Assembly (NCBI RefSeq): GCF_030812415.1
Contig: NZ_JAUSST010000005.1
Coordinates: 575,892-639,891 of the forward strand
DNA length: 64,000 bases
Source of the DNA: Paenibacillus harenae
GTDB lineage: Bacteria; Bacillota; Bacilli; Paenibacillales; Paenibacillaceae
Direction of reading: 5' to 3'
In this document: positions 53,312 through 61,573 of the stretch, piece after piece
How positions within the stretch are numbered: position 1 is the stretch's first letter
Layout of the letters: every line of letters starts with the position of its first letter
Program-made: the position numbers and the translations under genes
The notes under the pieces: model-generated
What the model saw: only the letters and a program-made list of their open reading frames with translations
The model's database searches: none
What the model was told of the DNA's origin: nothing

Positions 53312-55225
53312 ATGAATCATTCCATGACACAAAAAATGTTCGCCCTGCTAATGGCCGTCATTCTCGTAATCTCGCTGCTGCCGGCAGCGGTTCTTGCAGC
53401 GGATGCGAGCAGCGTAGAGGTTAAGCTGACATCAGGCAAAGCGACCGTGAGCATCAATGGCAAACCAACCGTTGTTCAAGCTCCTTATGTGGCAAGCAAC
53501 ACGACAATGGTACCGCTGAAAATCATTACGAACGCCTTCGGCGCGGCTCTGAAGCTGGAGAACGGAAATGGCATTACTTTGACTTACAACGACCGCAAGG
53601 TTGAGCTTACGTTCGGCAGCAAGACGGTTAAGGTGAACGGCGTTGCGAAGACGGTCGCGGTAGCGCCTGTCGTCATTAAGGGCACAACAATGGTGCCGCT
53701 TCGCGTTATCGTTGAAGCTTTTGGCGCGAAGATCACGATCGATCAGAAAACGAGCGAAGTGACGATCAAAGGCGAGCGCGCGCAGTCTACAGGCGGCGGA
53801 AGCACGTCGATCGATTCCGATTACGGCAAGACGAAGGTCGGCGACAGCTACCAAGACTGGTCGCTTAATTATCCCGCAGCGCTTGTACAGGTAGACCAAA
53901 GCGACAACGGAAGTTTCGTAAGATGGGCAGACGCGAAGGAAGACGCGCAAGTCATAATTATGACAGAGTCGATTGGAGATGAGTTGACGTCCAGCGAGCT
54001 GCGCGAAGAGCTGTCGCTTTATTACGATTATGACGAATACTCCCTGGACGAGAGAACGATTAAAGTCGGGGACAACAGCTTCGAGAAAATCATTACGCGC
54101 TCAAAGGACAGCCAGATGTTCTATGAATACCGGGGCATCCAGAAAGGCGAGACGTTCTACATCATTATTGTAGGTGTCAAAGCGACCGATAAGTCCGCGC
54201 TGAACGCTTACCAAAATCTGCTCGACAGCTTCAAGCCGTCTTTCGACAAAGCTGACAAAGCGCTTAAAGATATTACGAAGGTAAAGGATGGCTTCATCAG
54301 TTATGTTGACGAAGACTACGGCTTTTCTGTGAAGCTGCCAGCCGATTGGTACTATGACAGCGAGGGAGAAGAGCCTTACTTCATAGGCGAAGACGACGAT
54401 CTCCAATACTCCTTCACTTCGCTCGAAGAGGGCGATTCGCTGGAGAAGTGGGCGGCGCGCAACGAAAGCACGCTTAAGGGCGATTTCGTAAGCGGCTACC
54501 TGCGCAACGTCTCTTCCGCTCCGATCAAGCTGCAGGACGGCAACGCGATCGTGCTTAGCTATGAAATGTCATTCGATCAAAAGGATTGGTTTGCGTATAA
54601 AGAAGTGATGTTCGTGTCCGGCAGCTACAAATATTTGATTACGTACAGCTACGATGCGAAAACGGCAGCGACAAGCACCCAGTCGTTTAACCGCATAATC
54701 GGCAGCGTAGATATCGATACGGCTTACATCGACAAAAACTTCGGGTATAAGGAAGATACGTCGACATCGGCAGGCAACCGCGACGAGAAGGTGACGAAAC
54801 GCAGCACGGAATACGGCTACTCCATTGAGCTTCCGGCTTTTTGGTACGGCTATGCGAAGGATTTCAACGATACGAGCGTGTTCTACAGCTACCAAGGCGG
54901 ATCGCTGCAAATAGAATTCGACGAGGAATCGAAGGCCGCCGATCTCGAGGAAATGCTTCAGCTCTATGTCGACTCCGAGGAAGGCGAGGAAATGGGACTG
55001 GAGATCAAAGAAAATACGAACGTTACGATCAACGGCAAATCGGCGCATAAGTTCGTCATTCACTCGGATGGAGGCAACTTCGATATCGCGTATACGGAGT
55101 ATACCTACGTCTTCGATACGCCGAAGGGCGCAATGATTTATACTTTCAGTATTAACGGCGCTAACGCGACGGAATCCAATATGAAACGGATAGAGGAAGC
55201 GGTGCAATCGATACGTTTCAACTAA
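53312..55225 (+). CDS. Secreted protein with stalk domain and PsbP-like modules
   Basis: 637 aa. ATG after AGAGGGAG. Signal peptide 1-30 (...AAVLAADAS). Residues about 35-155 form a copper-amine-oxidase N-like stalk domain (VSINGKPTVVQAPYV, TTMVPLRVIVEAFGAK). About 175-637 hold three related beta-rich modules (DWSLNYPAALVQ, YGFSVKLPADWYYD, YGYSIELPAFWYG) that resemble PsbP/Mog1-like folds. No lipobox or wall anchor. 57 bases after the htrA-like gene, so probably co-transcribed. Function unknown. Confidence 0.78.
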   Translation: MNHSMTQKMFALLMAVILVISLLPAAVLAADASSVEVKLTSGKATVSINGKPTVVQAPYVASNTTMVPLKIITNAFGAALKLENGNGITLTYNDRKVELTFGSKTVKVNGVAKTVAVAPVVIKGTTMVPLRVIVEAFGAKITIDQKTSEVTIKGERAQSTGGGSTSIDSDYGKTKVGDSYQDWSLNYPAALVQVDQSDNGSFVRWADAKEDAQVIIMTESIGDELTSSELREELSLYYDYDEYSLDERTIKVGDNSFEKIITRSKDSQMFYEYRGIQKGETFYIIIVGVKATDKSALNAYQNLLDSFKPSFDKADKALKDITKVKDGFISYVDEDYGFSVKLPADWYYDSEGEEPYFIGEDDDLQYSFTSLEEGDSLEKWAARNESTLKGDFVSGYLRNVSSAPIKLQDGNAIVLSYEMSFDQKDWFAYKEVMFVSGSYKYLITYSYDAKTAATSTQSFNRIIGSVDIDTAYIDKNFGYKEDTSTSAGNRDEKVTKRSTEYGYSIELPAFWYGYAKDFNDTSVFYSYQGGSLQIEFDEESKAADLEEMLQLYVDSEEGEEMGLEIKENTNVTINGKSAHKFVIHSDGGNFDIAYTEYTYVFDTPKGAMIYTFSINGANATESNMKRIEEAVQSIRFN

Positions 55226-55238
55226 AATAGCTTTGACG

Positions 55239-55275
55239 AAAAGATCGGTTTCCGAAAGCGGGAACCGGTCTTTTG
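55239..55275 (+). terminator. Terminator after the stalk-domain gene
   Basis: AAAGATCGGTTTCC pairs with GGGAACCGGTCTTT, followed by a short T run. Confidence 0.8.
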
Positions 55276-55365
55276 CTGTGCGGCTTTCAATGCCATATAT
55301 GTACGGTGGATTACTTGCGGGCGGTTTGATAAGATAATAGCAGCAGTTTTAAAGGATGTGAGGGA

Positions 55366-57900
55366 TTGAACGCTAATATGATTGATTCGATAGTAAGATC
55401 GGATGTAGAATTGCTGGCTCCGGCCGGCGATTGGGAATGTATGCGCGCCGCGGTAGCGAACGGCGCGGATGCGATATTTTTTGGCGTGGAGAAGTTTAAT
55501 GCTCGTGCCCGGGCGAACAATTTCCGCAGCGAGGAGCTGCCGGAAATTATGGCTTTCCTGCATACGTACGGCGTAAAGGGCTTCCTTACGTTCAACATTC
55601 TCGTCTTTGAAGACGAACTGCGCGATGCGCAGAAACTGATCGAGATGTGTATCGATGCTGGCGTCGATGCCGTTATTGTGCAGGATCTTGGATTGGTTAA
55701 GCTTATTCGCGAGCTGTCTCCGGATTTCCCGATTCACGGATCGACGCAGATGACGATTACGTCGCCGGAAGCAGTGGGATTCACGAAGCCTTTCAATATA
55801 GAACGGGTCGTGCTCGGCCGTGAAAATAACTTGAAGCAGATCCGGACGATTGGCGAGCAAGCGAAGCTTCCGATGGAAGTGTTCGTGCATGGCGCGTTAT
55901 GCGTTTCCTATTCCGGTCAATGCCTGACCTCGGAAATGTGGGGCGGGCGTTCGGCCAACCGGGGCGAATGCGCGCAAGCGTGCAGGCTGCCGTACGATCT
56001 GATGGTCGACGGCGAAATCCAGCCGATGGGCGATATCGCGTATTTGCTGTCGCCGAAGGATTTGGCGGCGATCGATATTATCCCGGAGCTGATTCAAGCG
56101 GGCGTCACGTCGTTCAAGATCGAAGGACGACTGAAGAGTCCGGAATATGTCGCCAATGTCGTGAGCAAGTATCGGAAGGCGATCGATAAATATTTCGACG
56201 GCGATCTGTCGAAGCCGTCGAAGGAGGAAGTGCGTGAGCTGCAGCAAAGCTTCTCGCGCGGCTTCACGCATGGTTTTCTTGGCGGAACGAACAACAAGCA
56301 GCTCGTTGAAGGGACGTTCCCTAAGAGCCGAGGCGTCTACCTCGGCCGGGTGGAGCGCATTATGCGCGATGCCGTTACGCTGCGACTCGACGCGCCCGTG
56401 AAGCGCGGCGACGGCATCGTGTTCGACGCGGGCGATCCGACGAAGAAGGAAGAAGGCGGCCGCGTCTACGATATTCGCCGCCAAGGCGTCAAGATCGAAG
56501 GCGAGGCGCAGGAAGGCACGCTGATCGAACTTGTCTCCGGGCGCAACGATGTCGACTTGCGCAAGGTGCATGTCGGCGACCGTGTTTGGAAGACGAACGA
56601 TCCGGCGCTGGACAGGCGTCTGAGAGCGACCTTCGAGACGGACAAGCCCTATCGCGTGTTTCCGCTTCATGTACGAGTAACGGGAACGGCAGGCGAGCCG
56701 CTGCGGACATGGTGGACCGATGTTCAGAAAGGTACGACGGTAGAGATTGCATCCGAACTTATGCTTGAGCAAGCGATGAAACGTCCGATGGACGCCGCGC
56801 TGCTGGAAGATCAGCTAGGCCGTTTAGGCGGAACCGTATACCAGCTCGATCATCTGGAGGTTGAGCTTGACGGCGATTTGATCGTTCCGGTTCGAGAGCT
56901 TAACCGGATGCGCCGCGAAGCGGTCGAGCAGCTTGCGGGGGAGCGTCCGAAGCCGCCTGTCTATATCAAGCGCGAGGTTAAAGCGCATGCCGATGCCTTT
57001 AAGGGCAAGGACGCGCTTGCTCCGCGCAGCGGCAAAGACGCGCAGCTGACGGCGTTATGCCGCAGTCTGGAGCAGGTGGAAGCGGCGATCAAGGCGGATG
57101 TATCGTACATCTATGCCGACTTCGAATTTATCAAGCAATTCCCGGCAGCCGTGGATGCGGCGCGTGCCGCCGGCAAGCCGATTGCTCTTGCGACGCCGCG
57201 CATTCATATGCCGGGCGAGAACGGCTACCATGCGAACATTTTAAGATTGCAGCCCGATGCGGTTCTCGTCCGCAACACGGGAGCGCTCTATTATTATTTG
57301 CGCGCCCGCGCAGCTAATCCGGATAAGCCGTTTCCGAAGCTGATCGGCGACTTCTCGCTTAACGTGGCGAATCACAAAGCGGTGAATCTGTTCGCCGAAG
57401 CGGGTATCGATCTCATCACGCCTTCGTACGATCTCAACATTCAGCAAATGGTCGATCTGCTGGAGAACTCGGATACGTCGCTGCTGGAAGTCGTTATTCA
57501 TCAGCATTTGCCGATGTTCCATACGGAGCATTGCGTCTATTGCACCTTCATGAGCGAAGGGACGGACTATACGAACTGCGGAAGGCCTTGCGAGGAGCAG
57601 CGCGCGTCGTTGCAGGATCGGATCGGCATGGCGCATCCCGTGCGCGTTGACGAGGGCTGCCGCAATACGGTATACAACGCCGTCGAACAATCGGGCGCGG
57701 AATATATCCGCAACTTCGTCGGACTTGGCGTATCGAACTTCCGCGTCGAGTTTCTGGAGGAGACGCCGGATAAAGTGCTGGAGGTGCTGTCTCTGTACCG
57801 TGATGCATTGGACGGCAAGATCAGCGGCACGCAAGTATGGCGCAGCTTGAAAGCAACGAATCAGCTTGGCGTAACGCGCGGACAGCTGGTCAATAAATAA
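55366..57900 (+). CDS. U32 family peptidase, long form (RlhA-like)
   Basis: 844 aa. TTG 55366 is 9 nt after AAAGGA; ATG 55378 is an alternative. N-terminal U32 domain about 15-330: LLAPAGDWECMRAAV, GSTQMTITSPEA, EVFVHGALCVSYSGQC, SFKIEGRLKSPEYV. A DUF3656-type middle region (about 380-520) and a second U32-like half with a cysteine cluster (HCVYC, NCGRPC, C-terminal CRNTVYN) follow. E. coli RlhA of this long type hydroxylates C2501 of 23S rRNA. Whether this one does is unknown; peptidase activity is not established for long forms. Confidence 0.85.
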   Translation: MNANMIDSIVRSDVELLAPAGDWECMRAAVANGADAIFFGVEKFNARARANNFRSEELPEIMAFLHTYGVKGFLTFNILVFEDELRDAQKLIEMCIDAGVDAVIVQDLGLVKLIRELSPDFPIHGSTQMTITSPEAVGFTKPFNIERVVLGRENNLKQIRTIGEQAKLPMEVFVHGALCVSYSGQCLTSEMWGGRSANRGECAQACRLPYDLMVDGEIQPMGDIAYLLSPKDLAAIDIIPELIQAGVTSFKIEGRLKSPEYVANVVSKYRKAIDKYFDGDLSKPSKEEVRELQQSFSRGFTHGFLGGTNNKQLVEGTFPKSRGVYLGRVERIMRDAVTLRLDAPVKRGDGIVFDAGDPTKKEEGGRVYDIRRQGVKIEGEAQEGTLIELVSGRNDVDLRKVHVGDRVWKTNDPALDRRLRATFETDKPYRVFPLHVRVTGTAGEPLRTWWTDVQKGTTVEIASELMLEQAMKRPMDAALLEDQLGRLGGTVYQLDHLEVELDGDLIVPVRELNRMRREAVEQLAGERPKPPVYIKREVKAHADAFKGKDALAPRSGKDAQLTALCRSLEQVEAAIKADVSYIYADFEFIKQFPAAVDAARAAGKPIALATPRIHMPGENGYHANILRLQPDAVLVRNTGALYYYLRARAANPDKPFPKLIGDFSLNVANHKAVNLFAEAGIDLITPSYDLNIQQMVDLLENSDTSLLEVVIHQHLPMFHTEHCVYCTFMSEGTDYTNCGRPCEEQRASLQDRIGMAHPVRVDEGCRNTVYNAVEQSGAEYIRNFVGLGVSNFRVEFLEETPDKVLEVLSLYRDALDGKISGTQVWRSLKATNQLGVTRGQLVNK

Positions 57901-57908
57901 AGGCATGA

Positions 57909-57950
57909 GCATACCGTCTTCTCTGCAAAGGGAAGGCGGTATTTTTGTAT
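57909..57950 (+). terminator. Terminator of the U32 gene
   Basis: ACCGTCTTCTC pairs with GGGAAGGCGGT (with G-U pairs) around TGCAAA, followed by ATTTTTG. Confidence 0.7.
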
Positions 57951-57955
57951 GGTCA

Positions 57956-58150
57956 ATGATGCAAGCCTATAAGCGTGAAGTGGGCAAAGACCCCGCTCTG
58001 CGCGCGCTCGCGAGGCTGATTGGATTTGGCATAGACGATGAAGAAGGGGATTTGGCCGAGGCGCTCCGATATTTGGACCAAATCGCCGATCCGAGCGAAA
58101 GCGATCGTCAATTGCAGGCAGATTTTCGAGAGCGGCTGCAAAAGATATAA
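57956..58150 (+). CDS. Small hypothetical protein
   Basis: 64 aa from ATG 57956 (or 57959). An in-frame ATG at 57905 would place the first 17 codons inside the terminator hairpin, so the shorter form is preferred, though no good ribosome site precedes it. Charged, helical sequence (MMQAYKREVGKDPALRALAR, EALRYLDQIADPSESDRQLQ) with coding-like third positions. Not recognised. Confidence 0.45.
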   Translation: MMQAYKREVGKDPALRALARLIGFGIDDEEGDLAEALRYLDQIADPSESDRQLQADFRERLQKI

Positions 58151-58178
58151 GCGGTCGTCGTTCTTTCGCGAGTAAGGT

Positions 58179-58207
58179 TTGACACGTTAATCCCCCTGAC
58201 TTAGCAT
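58179..58207 (+). promoter_or_regulatory. Promoter of pcrB
   Basis: Perfect TTGACA (58179-58184), 17-bp spacer, TAGCAT (58202-58207). A 14-bp perfect palindrome, AAGCATATATGCTT, follows at 58210-58223 across the expected start site. Confidence 0.65.
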
Positions 58208-58261
58208 AGAAGCATATATGCTTTAGGGCGATTATAAAAATAAAGCGAGGCGTAATCATTG

Positions 58262-58981
58262 ATGAACGGTGCTTGGTATTCCGGATGGAGGCATGTATTT
58301 AAGCTTGATCCTGAGCGCGAATTGTCCGACGAGGCGCTTGAAGCGATCTGTATGTCCGGTACGGATGCGATTATCGTGGGCGGATCGAGCGGCGTAACTT
58401 TCGAGAATACGGTCGACCTCATGTCGCGTATTCGCCGCTACGAGGTCGATTGCGCGCTTGAAGTATCGACGATGGAGGGAGCCGTTCCAGGCTTTGACGG
58501 TTACTTCGTGCCGATCGTATTGAATACAGACCGGGCGGAATGGATCAATGGCCGTCAGACCGAAGGGCTGAAGGAGTACGGTACTTTCGTTCCATGGGAG
58601 TCGACGGCGGCTCAAGGCTATATTATATTGAACGCCGAAGCAACCGCGGCGAAGCTGACCGGAGCGGATACCGGGCTGGACGAGGAAGGTCTCATCGCGC
58701 ATGTGCGGATGGCGGATCGTCTTATGCGTCTGCCGGTTGTCTATCTCGAATATAGCGGCAGCTACGGCGACATGCGGCTGGTGAAGCGGGCGAAATCGGT
58801 TATCGAAGGCGCTCGGCTGTTCTATGGCGGCGGCATCGACAATGGGGTCAAAGCCCGCGAAGCGGCGCTCGCCGCGCATACGGTAATCGTCGGCAATGTG
58901 GTGTACAGCGATCTGGAAGCGGCATTGTCTACGGTCGAAGCCGTCCGGGAAGTCGATCTGGCGGCGAATTTTGAAGGATGA
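58262..58981 (+). CDS. pcrB: Heptaprenylglyceryl phosphate synthase (PcrB)
   Basis: 239 aa. ATG 58262 after GCGAGGCG; a TTG one codon earlier is also in frame. TIM-barrel prenyltransferase of the GGGPS/PcrB family. Joins heptaprenyl diphosphate to glycerol-1-phosphate, giving an archaeal-type ether lipid in Bacillales. Motifs IVGGSSGVT, EVSTMEGAVPGFDGYFVPIV, YLEYSGSYGD and FYGGGIDNGVKA line the phosphate site. Followed by pcrA and ligA in the standard order. Confidence 0.93.
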   Translation: MNGAWYSGWRHVFKLDPERELSDEALEAICMSGTDAIIVGGSSGVTFENTVDLMSRIRRYEVDCALEVSTMEGAVPGFDGYFVPIVLNTDRAEWINGRQTEGLKEYGTFVPWESTAAQGYIILNAEATAAKLTGADTGLDEEGLIAHVRMADRLMRLPVVYLEYSGSYGDMRLVKRAKSVIEGARLFYGGGIDNGVKAREAALAAHTVIVGNVVYSDLEAALSTVEAVREVDLAANFEG

Positions 58982-58987
58982 ACAATG

Positions 58988-59034
58988 GAGGTTGCTCATG
59001 TGTCGATGAAGACGCGTGAGCAGCCTTTTTTTTA
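58988..59034 (+). terminator. Terminator between pcrB and pcrA
   Basis: GGTTGCTCATGTGT pairs with ACGCGTGAGCAGCC (with G-U pairs), followed by eight T residues. With the pcrA promoter it makes pcrA at least partly independent. Confidence 0.8.
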
Positions 59035-59127
59035 ATCATGAAATTTCCGGGACAGTAAGCAGCTGCGTAAACGCGTTTTTTGGTATTAACGATGGGGTTA
59101 TTTTGCTAAAATAGTTGTGGTTTCAAA

Positions 59128-59156
59128 TTGACACGCGGCAGGTCGTTGTCTACACT
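59128..59156 (+). promoter_or_regulatory. Promoter of pcrA
   Basis: Perfect TTGACA (59128-59133), 17-bp spacer, TACACT (59151-59156). A direct repeat of GCGAACAAA lies just downstream (59165-59173, 59175-59183), next to the ribosome site. Confidence 0.7.
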
Positions 59157-59194
59157 GAGAATAGGCGAACAAATGCGAACAAAGGAGCAAAAGC

Positions 59195-61528
59195 ATGTTG
59201 AATCAAATCGGCATCGAGCAAGCGGTGCAGAAGCTTAATCCGCCGCAACGGGAGGCCGTTCAAGCGACGGATGGACCCCTGCTGATTATGGCCGGCGCGG
59301 GAAGCGGCAAGACGCGCGTCCTTACGCATCGTATAGCATACTTAATCGAGAAGAAGCGGGTAGCTCCATGGAGCATCCTCGCTATAACGTTTACGAATAA
59401 AGCATCCCGCGAAATGCAGGACCGGGTGAGCGCGCTCGTCGGACCGGCAGGACGGGACATCTGGGTATCGACGTTCCACTCGATGTGCGTCCGTATTTTG
59501 CGAAGAGATATTCACCGGATCGGGTTTACGTCCAACTTCTCCATCTTGGATTCCTCCGATCAGCTGTCCGTTATTCGCGGCTGCATGAAGGATATGAACC
59601 TGGACACGAAGAAGTTTGAACCGAAGGCGGTTCAAGCGGCGATCAGCGGAGCGAAGAATGAGCTCATAACGCCTGAGCGATATGGGGAGAAGGTCGGCGA
59701 TTTTTTCGAGGACATCGTGGCCAAAGTATTCGATAAGTACCAGAAGCGGCTTAGAAGCAACAACTCGCTCGATTTCGACGATCTCATCATGATGACGATC
59801 CAGCTATTCAAAGATGAGCCGGAAGTGCTTGATTTCTATCAGAACAAGTTCCGCTATATTCACGTCGACGAATATCAGGATACGAACAGAGCCCAGTACA
59901 TGCTATGCCGCATGCTGGCCGATAAGCATCATAATATTTGCGTCGTCGGCGACAGCGACCAGTCGATTTACCGCTGGCGGGGCGCGGACATCACGAATAT
60001 TTTGAACTTCGAGGGCGACTATCCCGAAGCCCGCACGATCATGCTGGAGCAGAACTATCGCTCGACGGCCAACATTCTTGACGCGGCCAACGCGGTCATT
60101 AAGCTGAATACGGGCCGCAAGCCGAAGAAGCTGTGGACGGATCAAGGGGCAGGCGATCTCATCGCGCTGTACCAAGCCGACTCCGAGCATGACGAGGGCT
60201 ACTACGTAACGGGAGAAATCCGCAAAAATGTGAACAAAGGCCGAAAGTTCTCCGATCACGCGATTCTGTATCGCACGAATGCGCAGTCCCGGGTTATCGA
60301 GGAAATCTTGATCAAGTCGGATATTCCTTATCAGATCGTCGGCGGCATAAAGTTCTATGATCGCAAAGAGATTAAGGATCTGCTCGCTTACTTGCGGCTG
60401 ATCTCCAACCCTGACGATGATATTAGCTTGGTGCGCATTATTAATGTGCCTAAGCGGGGAATCGGGGATACTACGGTTGCGAAGCTTGGTGAGGAAGCGG
60501 CGCGTCGCGGCACTTCCGTATTCCGGGTGCTTGCCGACCTCGGGGATGTCGAGGTGAACGGGCGTACGCGTACGCTGCTGAACGAATTTTATGGCATCAT
60601 TGATAATTTAACGCGTATGGTAGAGTATTTGTCGGTGACGGAGTTGACGGAGAAAATATTGGAGCTGTCGCAATACCGGATGGAGCTGCAGCGCGAGAAT
60701 ACGCTGGAGTCGAAAGCCCGGCTGGAGAATATCGACGAGTTCCTCTCTGTGACGATGGACTTCGAGAAGCGCAACGAGGATCGTACGCTTGTCGCATTCT
60801 TGACCGATCTGGCGCTCATTGCCGACATCGATTCGATGGGCAAGGACGAGGAAGAGGCGGAGAAGTCGAGCGATGCCATTACGCTTATGACGATGCATAG
60901 CGCTAAAGGACTGGAGTTCCCGATCGTATTCATTATCGGCATGGAGGAATCCGTATTCCCGCATAGCCGGGCGCTTGCCGATAACGAGGAGCTGGAAGAG
61001 GAAAGGCGGCTCGCTTATGTCGGCATAACTCGTGCCGAGGAGCGGCTGTACTTGACCTGCGCGCGCATGCGCACGTTGTTCGGACGCACGGCTGCGAACC
61101 TCCCCTCACGCTTCCTGCAAGAAATCCCGGATAGCGTGAGGGAAAGCGCCTCCGCCGCGGGCGGCTTCGCCCGCGCGGCGATCCGCCCTGTCGCCGGGCG
61201 CGCGCCAGCCTATGGCGCGCCTGGCGCAGGAGGCCGCTCCCCCGGCATGGCGGGGAGCGGACCGGCCGCGGCAGGCGGCAGAGGCGGCGTGCGCGTAAGC
61301 ACGCCGCTGGATGCCGCCAAGGCGGCCGGAGGCGGAGCGGCTGGCGGAAGCTCAGCCGCCTCAGGCAGCTTTGCCGCTGGCGACCGCGTCGCGCACGGCA
61401 AGTGGGGCGAGGGCGTCATTGTATCCGTTAAGGGAACGGGCAATGACATGGAACTGCAGATTGCTTTCCCGGCTCCGACCGGAATTAAGCGCCTATTGGC
61501 AGGTTTCGCGCCGATCACTAAGGTGTAG
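59195..61528 (+). CDS. pcrA: ATP-dependent DNA helicase PcrA
   Basis: 777 aa. ATG after AAAGGAG. SF1A 3'-5' helicase: Walker A AGAGSGKTRVL, DEYQDTN, QSIYRWRGAD, QNYRST, TMHSAKGLEF and VGITRAEERLYL in order. It removes proteins from DNA, limits RecA filaments and serves excision repair. The C-terminus has a Gly/Ala/Pro-rich linker (about 645-725) and a Tudor-like domain (FAAGDRVAHGKWGEGVIVSV) that in relatives contacts RNA polymerase. Essential in Bacillus. Confidence 0.96.
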   Translation: MLNQIGIEQAVQKLNPPQREAVQATDGPLLIMAGAGSGKTRVLTHRIAYLIEKKRVAPWSILAITFTNKASREMQDRVSALVGPAGRDIWVSTFHSMCVRILRRDIHRIGFTSNFSILDSSDQLSVIRGCMKDMNLDTKKFEPKAVQAAISGAKNELITPERYGEKVGDFFEDIVAKVFDKYQKRLRSNNSLDFDDLIMMTIQLFKDEPEVLDFYQNKFRYIHVDEYQDTNRAQYMLCRMLADKHHNICVVGDSDQSIYRWRGADITNILNFEGDYPEARTIMLEQNYRSTANILDAANAVIKLNTGRKPKKLWTDQGAGDLIALYQADSEHDEGYYVTGEIRKNVNKGRKFSDHAILYRTNAQSRVIEEILIKSDIPYQIVGGIKFYDRKEIKDLLAYLRLISNPDDDISLVRIINVPKRGIGDTTVAKLGEEAARRGTSVFRVLADLGDVEVNGRTRTLLNEFYGIIDNLTRMVEYLSVTELTEKILELSQYRMELQRENTLESKARLENIDEFLSVTMDFEKRNEDRTLVAFLTDLALIADIDSMGKDEEEAEKSSDAITLMTMHSAKGLEFPIVFIIGMEESVFPHSRALADNEELEEERRLAYVGITRAEERLYLTCARMRTLFGRTAANLPSRFLQEIPDSVRESASAAGGFARAAIRPVAGRAPAYGAPGAGGRSPGMAGSGPAAAGGRGGVRVSTPLDAAKAAGGGAAGGSSAASGSFAAGDRVAHGKWGEGVIVSVKGTGNDMELQIAFPAPTGIKRLLAGFAPITKV

Positions 61529-61573
61529 ACTAAGTTTAGATATGAAGTGTTATTTGGAGAGGAGACCGCCTGT

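Noticed and set aside
61140..61380. GC-rich, low-complexity stretch near the end of pcrA
   Set aside because: It is the Gly/Ala/Pro-rich linker normal for PcrA C-termini, in frame with the conserved end domain.
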